A stretch of DNA of 64,000 bases from Thamnocephalis sphaerospora (GCA_003614735.1 KZ992434.1:1-64000); one strand, 5' to 3'; positions 43,581-57,369 are shown, counted from the stretch's first letter. Numbers and translations: made by a program. Notes: generated from the sequence alone by a model not told the origin.

Positions 43581-44640
43581 ATGACGGAACAGGACCAGCA
43601 CCAGCACCACGAGGAAGAAGAGCTTGAGCCCAGCACGACGCCTGGCTACAAGGTCGGAGAGAAGAAGACCGTGGATGAGCTTGCTAATCTAGACGCCAAC
43701 GACGAGTCGCTGCGCAAGTGGAAGGAGTCGCTCGGTCTTGGCAAGGCTACCGGTGAGAACCGCTACTAGCTGGCTAGCAATGCTTATGCACACGCACACG
43801 TTTACGTTGCTGACTTTGCCACCTTTGGCCCACGTGGCACCGTCTGCAGGCCCCGCCGACGACCCGCGTCGCGTACGTACTGCTGCGTGCGGATACGGTC
43901 GCGCCATGCTTGCGGCAGTCGATGGAATAATTGTCTAACCACGGCTCCGTTTCATGCTCCGCAACAGGTGGTGGTACTCCAGCTTGCCATGGAGGTGGAA
44001 GGCCGCCCTGACATTGTGCTCGATCTTTCCTCGCCGGATAGCATTGAGCACGTCAAGAAAAGCACATTTGTGATCAAGGAAGGTGTTTCGTACCGCCTCA
44101 AGATCAAGTTCCGCATCCAGCACGAGATCGTCTCTGGTCTCAAGTACATACAGAACGTCAAGAGGGTGAATAGCTTCCGTAAGTGTCACGCACGCGCCAT
44201 TGCTAGCAGATCAGCGACTTACACTGCACCCAAGTTGCGGTCAAGTCTGAGGAGATGGTGGGCAGCTATGGCCCTGCGGCCGAGCCGTACGAGAAGATCG
44301 TAAGTGATTATGCTGAATGTGACCATGACAATGCACTTGGCTCACCTGCTTACCGCGCATCTAGTTCCCGGTGGAAGAGGCTCCCAAGGGCATGCTTGCT
44401 CGTGGTCAATACAGGGTCACCGTACGTGGCTATCGCGTGCGAACCATCGGTCGCTGCAGCCTCGCTAATCATTGCGACTTTTTGCCCATACAGAGCAAGT
44501 TCATGGACGACGACAAGGTGTCTCACCTGGAGTGGGTCTGGGTAAGCTATGCGATGACTGTGCGTGCTCTGCTGTGAGCCCAGATCATTAACTCGGTCGT
44601 CTCTTTGTAGCAATTCCACATCAAGAAGGACTGGGAATAA
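43581..44640 (+). CDS. RDI1: Rho GDP-dissociation inhibitor
   Basis: RhoGDI extracts prenylated Rho/Cdc42/Rac from membranes and holds them in the GDP form. The N-terminal regulatory arm is acidic (HHEEEELEPSTTPGYKV) with the conserved DANDESLRKWKESLG helix. The immunoglobulin-like domain follows over several exons: VVLQLAMEVEGRPDIVLDL, TFVIKEGVSYRLKIKFRI, HEIVSGLKYIQNVKR, GSYGPAAEPYEKI, PKGMLARGQYRV, SKFMDDDKVSHLEW and the C-terminal FHIKKDWE. These match the family from end to end. About seven exons are needed. Functionally it fits with BEM1 in this window, but the distance of 12 kb implies no co-regulation. Confidence 0.95.
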
Positions 44641-44906
44641 GCGTTTTCAATTGCCAACGATGCTGCGGTCGTCGCGGTCGCCCCCTCCTCACGGAGAAGC
44701 AGCAATGCTCAGCTCGTGGTGTCTATCGGCGAGCGACCTAGCGTTGCTGCACACTCGGCGCCATACTATATGTTGTAATAAAGCAGCGGCAATACCCCGC
44801 CAACAACTCGTCGACCGTCCCGTTCACATACTACCATGCATCGCCGCGTGCCAGCCCACACCTAGCATTTATTTTACGAACAAGCAATAGCTCGCGCTCG
44901 GTCCGT

Positions 44907-45679
44907 CTACTCGAGCGACACAGTCGCACCGACAGCCTCGAGCGCCTTCTTGATCTTTTCGGCCTCCTCCTTGGGCACGTTTTCGCGGATCACCTTGGGC
45001 GCGCCCTCGACAAACTTCTTGGCCTGCAGCACAGTAGCAAGAGGGTCAGCCCCAGACCATGCGTCCGCGGACATCCCAACCACACACTCCGACGTCGCCA
45101 CTCACCTCCACCAGGTTGGCACCCGGCAGCAGACCCTTGATCTCACGGATCACCTTGGCCTTGGTGGCCGCGTCAAACTTTTCCAGCTTGACGGTGAACT
45201 CGGTCTTCTCAGCGACCTTTTCCTCCTGTAGGCAAAGGATAACAACAGTGTCTGCATAAGTCATCGGAAATGCACTAGATAGCGCTAGTCTCCACTCACC
45301 TCAGCAGCCGGAGCAGCGGCGCCCTGGCCAGCCGAAGCGGCCATCACAGGCATGGCAATGTCCTGGATGTTCAGCCGAGTCTGTGCGTGCGCAGATCGAC
45401 AAAGCGGCGATTCACGTCAGATGCGCTGATTTTGGCGCAGCGCGTGGCGCGTTACAGGGCATATACACAGGCCAGTCTAACGTCCTGCGCGTTGCATTGC
45501 GCTGCGTTGCTGCTGCGTTAAGCGCGTCTTCCCACCTTGAGCAGCTGGACCAGGCTGGCCGTCTCGAGCAGCGTCAGGGTCGAGATCTGGTCGACGATTC
45601 CAGAGAGCTTCGGGCTCTCCGCAGAGCTGCTCGGCTGCGTGCTCATGGCGCGCACAGCAGCGCGCTGGTGGGCCACCAT
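44907..45679 (-). CDS. MNP1: Mitochondrial ribosomal protein bL12m (L7/L12)
   Basis: bL12 forms the flexible stalk of the large mitoribosomal subunit that recruits translation factors. The N-terminal dimerisation helix is [21 protein letters not shown]. An Ala-rich hinge ([12 protein letters not shown]) follows, then the C-terminal domain [51 protein letters not shown] and [16 protein letters not shown]. At least four exons are used. I take the ATG at 45679 ([15 protein letters not shown]), whose basic start could be a short mitochondrial presequence; an upstream exon with a longer presequence cannot be excluded. Confidence 0.88.
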
Positions 45680-46301
45680 CGACGCGGTCGCCACCACAGG
45701 GAGGCGTCTGACCCGGCAGTGAACAAACAAGCACGATGGCGCAGTGGAATGGATTAGAAAAGGCCAACAGCACAGCAGCAGCAACCGAGGCTGCCGTAGC
45801 GGCAAGCACAGCTTACCGCGAAGCGGCGGACAGAGCCACGTTAGAAAGGCGGACGGCGCGGAAGGCAACGCTCTATGGGTCCGTGCCCGGAACACGCGCT
45901 GTGGATTAGCAGAGCTCACGCGCAGATCAAGGCGGTCTAGCAAGACGCGCGTGCAAGAGCACCCTGCGTGCCGTGCATGCAGACGCCCACCATGGTGAAT
46001 CCAGTCGTGGCCGTCTATCGCGGCAAATGATCGACGAAGAAGAAAGACGGAGGACAAAGCGCGTCGTCGCGGACTGAAGCGCAACTGAGCCGAGTTTGCT
46101 CCGCACAGTTTTTGCTTTGGATGATTGTTTACACTACTGACACGTCTCTTCACCACACCATCGCATCTGCCTACGTTGCTGTGCACGTTGCTTGTTCTAC
46201 CGCTACCGCGTGGCTACCGTCCCTGTCTACCTGACGTAGTGGTGGCAAGGTGACTTGCTTGAGAACTCGGCTGTTATTGCACGGGCAAACGCGCAGGGAG
46301 C
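45680..46301. other. Divergent region, bL12m and CDT1
   Basis: About 620 bp. It may hold an extra 5' exon of bL12m. No separate gene was recognised. Confidence 0.4.
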
Positions 46302-49043
46302 ATGAGCACGCAGTCGCTCAAGGCGTTTCTCCCCGTACGGAAACGCCGGCATGACCTGTTGGAGGTAGGCGGCAAGCGCATGTGCCATATGCAGTCTGGC
46401 GGCTTGTGGCGATGTGTGGTGCCCGTGGCTGACGTTGTTTGCGTGCACGACCAAGAAAAAACCCAGCGGTGCGAGCGGCGAAACGCAAGATGCCGCCACC
46501 AAACGTCAAAGGGGTGTCGCGTCTGCAGAGGAGCCGGCGACCGAACAGCAAAAGACGGCACCGAGCACGCGTCGTTATGCCACACGCGCGTCAGCGCGTA
46601 GTTTGCAGATTTCAGAGACCGTCAGGACTCGTCGCACACCAGCCGTGCAACGCAATGTAAAGTCTGTGCCATCCGCAAAGCCATCTGCAAGCAAGCAGAG
46701 CGAAAAAGACACGCCATCACTTGCACCCAAGTCGACAAAAGCAACGGGAAAAGCAGCTCCTAGCTTGGCAAAAGCAGACGCCGAGCATGTGCCAAAGTCG
46801 GACGCATCCAAGACGACGACTACGCCGATCGCACCTCAGCCCAAGGAGACAGAGGCACCGGCGAGCGTAAAAGATGCGGCAACAGTGGCACCGCTACCAA
46901 AGAGCGGGGTATCAAGCTCAGTAGAGCGCTCGGCTACTTTGCTCAAGCGCGATGATGAACCCGCCGAGACTGCGGAGGATGCAAACTCGGCCACCATCGC
47001 CAGCGTGCAACCTGTTGGTCCCACGGCAGTGGAACCCGAAAAGCTTACTGAAGTGGCTAAGAATGCCAAAGCAATTGAACTGGCCAAACCCGATGCGTCA
47101 ACAAAACTTGTCAAACCCACTGAACCTGTCAAATCTAGCGAAATCGCCAAGCCAGCTACATCGGCGGCGCCTACTAATGTCCGCAGGTCGACCAGTGCGT
47201 CTCAAACGCCAAGGGCGCCGGCTGTCGAGAGTGATGTCGTGAAGCAGCCGGTGTGCAAAGCGTCACCTCCGCTGCAGAAACCGCCGCAGCTGCTACCGTA
47301 GGTGCTCCATCGATCAACGCGTCTATTGATCGGTTGGTCGATTGCAAATGTCGTCATCTACACTAGCTAATTGCACCCACCTGCTTCTGCCTTATGTAAA
47401 AGTGGACATCCCACCACGTTTGCAGCTTCGGTGGCTAAACGCAGCACTATGTCCGCACAGCCACAGTACACGCGACTTCGGCTTAATCGCGATAACTTTT
47501 GCTTTCCCGATAGTTACATTGTACTAGAAAAGATTCTAGCGGCGCTAGACCACACGGTGATTTTCATGCGTGGTCAGCGTCAGCGCTGTGTATACCACAA
47601 AGTACGCGCTTCTGTCGAGGAGATGTGCCGTCGGTAAGTGTCTGGCCGCTACTCATCTGCCAATGCTCCCGCTAATGCCGTCACTTTTATAGCAAATTCG
47701 AGCTTGGTCACTTGGCCCAGATCAAGACTGTCTATCCAGAGGCGTACCTATTTGAAGGCGCTCGTGTTGTTGAAAACGGAGAACGTGTTGCATCCGTTGC
47801 CATTGACATTCCTGCTCAGGAGCGGGCAGAGGGAGCGTCGGCAGATGGCAGGTCAGCAGCTCAGGAGAAGAGTCTCGCCGCACCTGCTGCACCTGTGGCG
47901 CGTGATCTGCTGACGCGGAGACGAGATGCGCTTCATGAGCGTCTGCTAGCGCGACTACAGGCGGAGCACAAGGTATAGTTGAGCATGTCTAGTTGCTCCA
48001 CTCGGTTTTGCCATGACGTTAACGATCATCCCTTTTATGCCGCACTTTACACGATGATGATTTAGACGCATCTAGTGGCCAACAATGCGCTGGAAGCATG
48101 GCAGGCGAGCAGCATGGGCGAGTGGCATGCTTCGTTTGATGTGTCGTCGACGATGGCTATCGAGGAAGCGCCTTTGCCGCTTCCCACGGCAGCGCCTGTG
48201 GCTCAAGCACGCCGCCTGCAGCTGTTTGCTGCTCGCGATCGTCGCCTTGAGGTGAGCATGCAATGCAGACCCTTGATCCACCGTCCGCGCTGATCATTTT
48301 GCCGCACCAGACACCATCATTGGACATACCCAGTGCGGCAAAGCCGACCAGCCAGAGCAATGCAGGCACAGCTGCGCCTTTGCCAAGTTCACCTGCCGAA
48401 AAGCCGTCGATCGCATCGCGTGCTTCATCGCTACTGGACCGGGTAAGCTTCCACCAGATTACATCCATTGGCCGGTCCTCATACCTCTGGCCGCCAATCT
48501 GCTGCCCACACCCACCCATATAGATTCGTCAAAAGGAGCAGAAGCGCGGTGCACGCACCGTAGCGCAAGAAAATGCTCACTCGCGTCAGTCAGCACTGCG
48601 CAGCCGGCTGCCGGCCATCGTGGACGCAATGGCCTTGTATCCTTGCTTTATCGGCAGTGCGAAGCGTGCGCGTGATCTGCACGGCATGCTATTTGCTTGA
48701 CTCGTTGATCTCTGCAGCATGACCGCTTCCTCAGGCAAGCGTGTATTGGCCGTCAAGGATGTGGCACGTCGGCTTTCCGCCTCGGCCAGTGGCGGACTTT
48801 CTGAAGGTAAGCACGCACCGGCTGATGCGCAGCGCTCGTCCTACGCTGACGTGCGTGCATGTCCACCCAGTGGAAACCTTTGAGCTGGTCAAGCAATGCT
48901 CGGAATTGGTGCCGGATTGGTGCCGCCTGACGGCCAGCGCCGGCGCCACATTTGTTCGCATCGACCGGCAGACTGACGTGGCTCAGATCAAGGAGCGTAT
49001 TCGCGCGGCACTCGGCGCACAGGACGATGTACCGTCATCCTAA
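46302..49043 (+). CDS. CDT1: DNA replication licensing factor Cdt1
   Basis: Cdt1 loads the MCM2-7 helicase onto origins with ORC and Cdc6. The central winged-helix (geminin-binding-like) domain is clear: YIVLEKILAALDHTVIFM, YHKVRASVEEMCRR and KFELGHLAQIKTVYPEAYLF. The C-terminal MCM-binding winged helix follows: VLAVKDVARRLSASA, then FELVKQCSELVPDWCRL and FVRIDRQ. Between exon 1 and the core lies a ~280-residue Ala/Lys/Pro/Thr-rich disordered region. Exon 1 (MSTQSLKAFLPVRKRRHDLLE) starts with a PIP-box-like sequence next to basic residues, in the place where animal Cdt1 has its PCNA degron. About eight exons are needed; some middle junctions are unresolved. Confidence 0.88.
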
Positions 49044-49727
49044 CGCCTAGCACGCACCCGCTCCACACACGCACACACCATACTGTCTCCATCTTTCTCC
49101 TCTTTGCGCGCGTGCGTATGTAAGACGTTTAAAGTGTGTATAGGTTGCAGACGCACAGATGTAGCTATCCCAAACGGAATAATGATGGTGGTGGTGATGG
49201 TGGTGTATGGCGGTCCGCCGGCGGCATGAATGTGGCTGGTGGCTGTCGGTTGAATAGACGGTGACGTTGAATATCGCTACCACGCCGCCGCCCGCTCTCT
49301 ATTGCGCGCTCGTGCACTCGGATCCAGAAGTAGCGCTGTTTCGGAAAGGACGAACGGCCCGACACATGGCATGGCCGGTGCAGAAACGGCAGCGGGAGAC
49401 AGAAGAGTTTAACATATAGTCTCGCGCAGCCACCACCACCCAACACACACACCACACACAACGCACGCGCACACATATACGCACGTACGCGGAGCAAGAC
49501 GGCGGCGATGATGGCGAGAACAGCGTTGGCAGGGAGAAAAGGGCATGCGAGTAGACACAGTAGAGCAAATCGAACGGACCGAGATCAGGAAACGACAGCC
49601 GAGCGTAGGTGCGGGCAGATGATCGCCTGCATAGACGGGAACGGGTGCGTGGTGGATGCAGAGCCACACACGCGCGCAGGTGTGAGCATGCAGCGCAGGA
49701 GGCCCGGGCATACCGAAGACGCCCAGG
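49044..49727. other. Convergent region, CDT1 and PKA regulatory subunit
   Basis: About 680 bp of 3' sequence with a GGTGGTGATGG repeat (about 49187-49206) and a CA-rich stretch near 49440-49475. No gene was recognised. Confidence 0.5.
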
Positions 49728-50767
49728 CTAAAGAGCAATCTTGGAGCTTCGCTTGTACTGCACCGTGTTGCGCTTGATAATGTCCACCACCGGACCAAGC
49801 AGCCGGTTAAAAGCCTTCTTGTTCAGCGTCGCGCACTTGAGGCGCCCCTTGGCGTAGATCGTAGCCGCACGTGGCTTGTTGTTGAGCAGCGCCAGCTCTG
49901 CACCAGAGGGCAGACGAGACAGGGCAGCGCAAACAGGTCAGTCGCCAATCTCCGGGACGCCGCAGTGCAGCCATTCGCCCATCGTGAAACTTACCGCCGA
50001 AATAGTCGCCCTTGCTGAGGCCAGGCAACTCGTGGCGCACGCCGTCATCGTCCTGCTGGCACACTCCGGCGCTGCCGGCTTCGATAATGTAAAAGTTGTC
50101 GCCTACATCGCCTTGACGGATGACAACGTCGCCCTCCTTGTAGATGACCGACTCGAGCGCATCGGCAATCTTGTGGCGCTCGTACGCCTCAAGCGACTCT
50201 AGCAGCGGCACCTCCTCCAGGAACAGCTCGTACATGCGCCGCTTGCGCGACGTCCGCTCCATCAGAATGCGCCTAAAGGTGACGCGGTCCAGCGCCCACA
50301 AGACACAGTCGGAGGTGGCTTTGACCGTGGCCGCGCGCGGTGCATTGTACATGAGCGCCAGCTCGCCAAAGCTGCCGCCCGGTCCGTACTCGTGCACCTT
50401 GGCGCCAGGACCGCCGTCGCGCGACACGTACACCTCGAGCGTGCCCGATTCGACCACGTAAAAGTAGTCGCCAATGCCGCCCTGCTGGATGACCACCTCG
50501 CCATCTACGACGTGCTTCTCGGACATGGCATCTATCACATCCTTGTACTGCTCTTCGTCGAGGTTCTTGAACAAAAAGTTGCTAGCGATGGAGCTCTCGA
50601 TCCGCTGCCGCTGCTGCTCGGTTTTTGGGATGACGACCTTGGCAAAATCGTCGCCAGTGCTGGGCACCATCGACTCGGCGCTTACCGACGTGCGACGGCC
50701 GCGGTTCAGCGCCATAGCCGCGTGCATGACGGGCAGTTCGCTGGCCGGCTCGTCCGCCACCTCGTCG

Positions 50768-50805
<38 letters not shown>

Positions 50806-51294
50806 ATCGTCGTCATCATCGTCGCCGACATGGTTGCTGCCGCCATCGTGCGCCGCGTGGGCAGCCTGCTCGTCGGGATGCACATCGGGCTGGCCGTTGG
50901 TGGCCAGTGCGCCCTCTGGCGTAATTGGATGGCCGTTACCAGCAGCGCTCGCCTCTATAAACTGGAATCCGGCTTCCTGGGCCGATTTTGCTACGAAGCG
51001 CATATATCCAGCAACGTTGGTGAGCGACCGCAGCAACGCCAACCATCCAGCCGAGCTGCTGTGCAGTACGCATGATACCCGGCTGCGGTCTGGACGCCAT
51101 GCCTGCCGTGTCGGCCCCCTGTTTCACTTACCAATGGCGACCAGCTCCATGCGCTGCTCCTCCAGCTTGTGCTGGAAAAAGTTGGAGCAAAACTGGTACA
51201 CATCATCCGGCTGGGTCGAGGCCACCACCGCCGAGAGCTCCTCGATGAGCTCAATATAGGCGGGCGGCAGGTGCAGAGGTTGATGCTCGGCCAT
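49728..51294 (-). CDS. BCY1: cAMP-dependent protein kinase regulatory subunit
   Basis: The regulatory subunit keeps PKA inactive until cAMP binds. The N-terminal dimerisation/docking helices are LPPAYIELIEELSAVV and VYQFCSNFFQHKLEEQRM. A linker contains about twenty consecutive Asp, then the inhibitor sequence GRRTSVSAES, which has a phosphorylatable Ser (type II-like). Two cyclic-nucleotide-binding domains follow with phosphate-binding cassettes: FGELALMYNAPRAATV in site A, and FG followed across an intron by ELALLNNKPRAATI in site B. The C-terminus is VDIIKRNTVQYKRSSKIAL. Three exons suffice. Key cassette Glu and Arg residues are present in both sites. Confidence 0.95.
50762..50826. repeat. 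Asp-codon repeat in the PKA regulatory subunit
   Basis: An in-frame run of GAC/GAT codons (read on the minus strand) encodes about twenty consecutive Asp in the linker before the inhibitor sequence. Interspersed GAT codons interrupt pure GAC repeats, which would slow slippage. Confidence 0.9.
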
Positions 51295-51918
51295 GGCGGA
51301 CACACGAGCAATGCAAGCGTAGCGGTGGTTGAGGACGTGGGTCAAGATGTAGTGGCGGCGCAGATTGCGCTGGTGCGTGCGTGTGCGTGCGTGGCGCGTG
51401 TATGTAGAAAGTGTAGCTCAAAGAGACCGTAACGGTCGTCAGCGATAGACGCGCAGGCCAAAGACCGCAAGCGAGTGGGGTGAGCAAGCGAAAAGAGGCT
51501 ATTCGCTCGCTGTTTTACGCAGAGTAAAAGAGGCGTGGTGGTGGAGAAGAGGTGGAGGTGGTGGCGTCGCCGATGGACGAGCAGGCACAGACGAACGGGT
51601 AAGCAAAGAACCGACGACAACGATGAGGTACGTGCGTCGACGCGTGCGTAGGCAGCGGCAGGAAAGAACAGGCGTGCGGATAAAGGCGGTGGGCGCGTGT
51701 ACGTGGCTAGGGAGTGCGTGGATGAGAAGGAGAGAGAGAGAGAGAGAAAGAGAGTAAGCGCGGAAAAGGGAGGCAAGCGATAGTGTAGACGGCGCGCGCA
51801 ATGGAGAACGCGATAGTGTGGGATGACGACGCCGACACCAGTAATAAGCGCACAGCAGACAGGCAGGAACACGCCGGAGCAAGCAGGCAGGAACAAAAAG
51901 CGGCCACGCGGTCGAGTC
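51295..51918 (-). other. 624-nt ATG-free presumptive 5' leader of the PKA regulatory subunit gene
   Basis: No minus-strand ATG occurs between the start codon and position 51919. The plus strand is purine-rich, so the transcript would be pyrimidine-rich. A GA run lies inside (51729-51754). Confidence 0.45.
51729..51754. repeat. (GA)n microsatellite
   Basis: An AG run with one AAAG interruption lies in the presumptive PKA-R leader. Confidence 0.85.
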
Positions 51919-51971
51919 CATTTGGCCACTTGATACCGAACAAACAAGCCAGCGAGTGGGTGCATGAGCGA

Positions 51972-52005
51972 GTGACTGACTGACTGACTGACTACTGACT
52001 GACTG
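51972..52005. repeat. (GACT)n tetranucleotide repeat
   Basis: About eight GACT units with one interruption lie between PKA-R and ARP1. Confidence 0.9.
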
Positions 52006-52095
52006 GGCGGATGGGTGGCTGAGTGGGCGGCCGGCCAACCGGCGCACTAGCTGGGTCGCAGTAGCTACCGCAGCGACGGCGACGGTCGTAGCAAC

Positions 52096-52127
52096 GGCAG
52101 CAGCAGTAGCAGCAGTAGCAGCAGCGA
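52096..52127. repeat. CAG/TAG trinucleotide repeat
   Basis: An imperfect GCAGCAGTA array lies in the PKA-R/ARP1 intergenic region. Confidence 0.8.
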
Positions 52128-52663
52128 TAGCCACGATCCAGGCGGCAGGCAATACTGCGAGCAGGTCGATGCGTCGGTGTTTTGTGACGCTACCGACGGT
52201 CCGGTGGAGCAGGCGAGCCAAGCCGACGAACTGGGCGTTGCAAGCACGCGTGCGTTCAGCAGGAACGGCGAGGCAGCACCAACGCGTCTTCTCATGCGCA
52301 CGCGCGCACCGATCCAAGCCAAGTGCACCGGCGTCGAGCAGCCAGCCATGCAGGAGCCACGCGCACGCGTACCGCAGGCCAATGTAGCTCCGGCGCTTAC
52401 GGTCGACACCATCTACGTAGCACCACGTGAGGCAGGCGCGTGTCGGGTCGAGGCGCCTTGACCCGGAGCGTTCTGGCGCTGCCGCGTCACCGAAGGCGGC
52501 GCTGGGCGGTGCTGGCAGGGCATCCGCCGACCACTGACGTTCTTCGCCTCTGTTGCCTGTCCACAGCTTGCCCCATCACATCGTACCCATCCCTGTCTGG
52601 CCGTCTGCCCGCCCTCTGCGCGCGCACTCCTCCTGACGCTCTGTACATTCCGCCCATTGCCGC

Positions 52664-54503
<1,840 letters not shown>

Positions 54504-55479
54504 GGCTGTACTGGCGTGCCGGTGGGCAACAGCGAGCGGGTGTTCGCGCCTGGATGGAGCCGCGTGTGCGTTGGTCCGCGTGGTGCATTGTGCTGTGTTT
54601 ATTTTACGCTCCTGCTGCCACTGCCGGCGCACCGTGGTCGGAACATGTCCAATGCAGGCAGCAGTAGGCTGCGGCCATGTATTTGTGCGCGCGGGTCGGC
54701 AAGCAGTCGTTGCATGCGTGATAAAACGTGGATACACCAAGGACCTTTTGCTTCTGTTGCTTGATGGCCAAAATAGTGCCATCTTGTATGATGTCGGCTG
54801 TGCCGCCTGCATGGCAATGTGGGTAGGTATGAGACATGCATTTGCACAAAGGCAAAGCGGCCAACTGGATGTCATGGATCGTTTTTGTTTGCGGAGCACG
54901 TCCAGGTAGGGCATCCTGGTACACAGACGAACCGTGCTTTACATTGTCAAGTGTCCAGCGACAAATGCAGTCAATTTGCTAACTTTTGCGCGCTTTATCG
55001 CCTACACTGGACTACTGGCAGGTTTATAGCTGATTTAGAGTCTAGCCTCCAGCATGATATTATCGCCGAAACACTTCACATATTGGCACCAAGCGTTTCT
55101 TGTCATACTAGTGGCAGTTTGCTGGATGATTATTTTGGGCATCAGCTTGTTTCCAGCATAAACATCTGGCCATCAACCGCACTATATAATGTATGGCATA
55201 ATTTAGCTACACTGTTGCTAAAAGGCACAAATGACAAGCTAAGCGTGCACACGATCATCTGCCAGCGCACAGATTGGGGCATGGTCTAGCCCACTTCCTC
55301 GCAGATGTTGGTGCGTTGTACCCAGCAGTGTGGCTAAATAGGATTGAAACTAGCAAGTGCTTAGTGTAAAAAACAGCATGCACTAGACCAGCACTGGCTG
55401 CCAATTACCGTCGCCTTTCCCAAACACCCCGACATTTGCCGCTTAGATTGCGCGCGCGCAACAACGACGGCCATTCACC
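54504..55479. other. Intergenic region between ARP1 and MRP51, no supported gene
   Basis: About 980 bp. Several overlapping frames on both strands (the longest about 185 codons) lack recognisable domains, splice logic or good start contexts. A small unannotated gene cannot be excluded. Confidence 0.45.
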
Positions 55480-56565
55480 ATGTCGGCAGAGCAGTCGTTT
55501 GCGCGGCTGTTGCGCACTTCGCGTCTTGCCACCTACGATCCGAGGATTCCACAGGTGTACACTACGTTTGGCCGGCACCGGCACGTTGGCGACTGGGGCT
55601 TGAAGCGCAACCTGCCCACCACCGTGCGCACCAATGTGATCACGGTGCAGGCGCTGGACACGGCCGAGCATCAGACGCCGTTTGATAGCGCGCAGGGCCA
55701 GATCTGGCAGCTGGAGCGCTGGAAGGAGGCGTTCCCCGAGTCGCGTCCGCCTCGCGCGCGCGATGTCAACCCGCCGGTGAACGTGCAGCGGCTCAAGGCG
55801 TCCGAGTGGCGCCGCTTCGTGCGCAAGGCCGAAACGCGCAAGAACGAATGGCGTACTGCCGTGCGTTCCGGTCAGGCGCAGCCGGACGAGCATCTGCGTT
55901 TCCTGAATGCCACGTACCAGCCGGCTACAGAGACCGGCGAGCGTACCGTCTCATCCATCGCCGTGGGTCCCTGGTACGACTGGCACCAGCCGGAGAAACG
56001 TGCTGTGCGTGGTCGCGCTCTGAACCGCGTCACCAACGGCTACGCGGTCGGCGTTGGCGGCATTGTCGCGCTGCTGCCGCTGCACAAGGCGCTCACCATG
56101 GGCGCGCTCACGCCGGTGGTCAACACCTTCTACATTGACCAGATGAACATTGACGAGAATGGACGGCCCGAGGTGCAACTGTCGCTGGCCAACACGTCCC
56201 GGCCGTTCAGCAGCGATCTTTCGTTCCGCGCGAACGACAGTCTGGCCGGCTCCAGCATGCGGTCGCCGACAGCATGGCGCAACGCCACCGATTTCTACAA
56301 CAACCGTGCTCCTGGCACCAAGCCGGCCGTGAATGTGGAACTGGTGCAGCAGATGATGGACTCGTATGAGCCGGCACCGCAGTCGGCTGCCACGCCCAGT
56401 GACGCAGCGGCCAGCGACACCATGTCGGATCCGTTTAACCTGGACGCGTTCGGTCTCGACGAGATGCCCGAGAGCACACGCGATAGCAAGAGCGCCAAGG
56501 CGCCCACCAAGTCGGGTGACGACATTATCGCCAACCTCATCGAGGTGTTCAAGCAAAAGCACTAA
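55480..56565 (+). CDS. MRP51: Mitochondrial ribosomal small-subunit protein Mrp51 (bS1m)
   Basis: Mrp51 is a fungal mitoribosomal protein of the small subunit that sits near the mRNA channel and aids initiation on mitochondrial mRNA leaders. The 361-codon intronless frame begins MSAEQSFARLLRTSRLATYD. It carries the family blocks RHVGDWGLKRNLPT, ITVQALDTAEHQTPFDSA and WQLERWKEAFPE. A central VGVGGIVALLPL segment and an acidic C-terminal tail follow. The match to the Mrp51 pattern DWGLKRPLP plus a D-T-x-E-H-x-T-x-F-DSA block is the basis of the call. Its presence supports a fungal origin for the window. Confidence 0.85.
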   Translation: MSAEQSFARLLRTSRLATYDPRIPQVYTTFGRHRHVGDWGLKRNLPTTVRTNVITVQALDTAEHQTPFDSAQGQIWQLERWKEAFPESRPPRARDVNPPVNVQRLKASEWRRFVRKAETRKNEWRTAVRSGQAQPDEHLRFLNATYQPATETGERTVSSIAVGPWYDWHQPEKRAVRGRALNRVTNGYAVGVGGIVALLPLHKALTMGALTPVVNTFYIDQMNIDENGRPEVQLSLANTSRPFSSDLSFRANDSLAGSSMRSPTAWRNATDFYNNRAPGTKPAVNVELVQQMMDSYEPAPQSAATPSDAAASDTMSDPFNLDAFGLDEMPESTRDSKSAKAPTKSGDDIIANLIEVFKQKH

Positions 56566-57060
56566 GCGTGAACGGCGCATGCCTACGATATGCTACTGAA
56601 CTGACCACGTCCTGCAGCGGGTGGACGCGGGTTTGATGGCACCATGCCGCCGATGGAACATGTCACAGCAGCTTGAGCCGGCCAGCAATGATTGGCCGGC
56701 CGTTTTTTGATCAAAACACCGATTAACGAATCAGTGACGCATCGAATGAGGGCAGGCGAACGAGGGGATGCGCGCTAGCCAGCGTGCCATGGCCGCGTAA
56801 GGCGACCACAGTGGTGGTTGTCGTCGTGTTGGTGCAACGCCAGGGCAGACGTGCGCGTGTATGTTGGCGGTCGCGTTGGCCGGCCATGATAACGGGCAGC
56901 GAAAGATTGGTGGTTGGTTAGGATGGAGCAGTGTGAGCAAACAAGCTAGGCAGGCGCAGCAGACGATGTTTTGCAGGCAGACACTCTCTTTGCTTACACT
57001 TTCCTTTCTCTTTTTTCCTCTCTTTGGTGCAAAGGGGTGGTGGGGGCGTGAGAGCATGTG

Positions 57061-57105
57061 CGTGTGCGTGCGTGTGTGTGTGTGTGTGTGTGCGTGTGTG
57101 TGTGG
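57061..57105. repeat. GT microsatellite, imperfect
   Basis: A GT run with CG interruptions. Confidence 0.9.
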
Positions 57106-57369
57106 GCGATGGGCATTGTTTTGCGCTTGCCCCCTGCGCTGGTTCCTTGTTTACCCTTTCACGTCTCAGCGGTCCACTTCTTCTTTCTTTTCTCTCTCTC
57201 ACTCCGGCTTTATTTTGCACTTTCCACTGCGTAGGACTTCTTACCAGGTGTTGACGTAGGTGCCCTCTGCATTCCACGCCAACATCCGCTGCCGCAGCTG
57301 TTGCATTGTCTTTGCGTTTGCATACCCCTGCTCTGGGCCGTTGGCTGCTACTGTGACCACGATCGGCTA

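Noticed and set aside
49807-51042. Ending the PKA regulatory subunit at 49807
   Set aside because: That frame reads through an intron after GLSKGDYFG; splicing restores the second cassette (ELALLNNKPRAATI) and the normal C-terminus ending at 49728.
51972-52005. GACT repeat considered as a cluster of TGACTCA-like sites
   Set aside because: The tract reads TGACTGACTG, which lacks the TGACTCA core; it is a simple tetranucleotide repeat.
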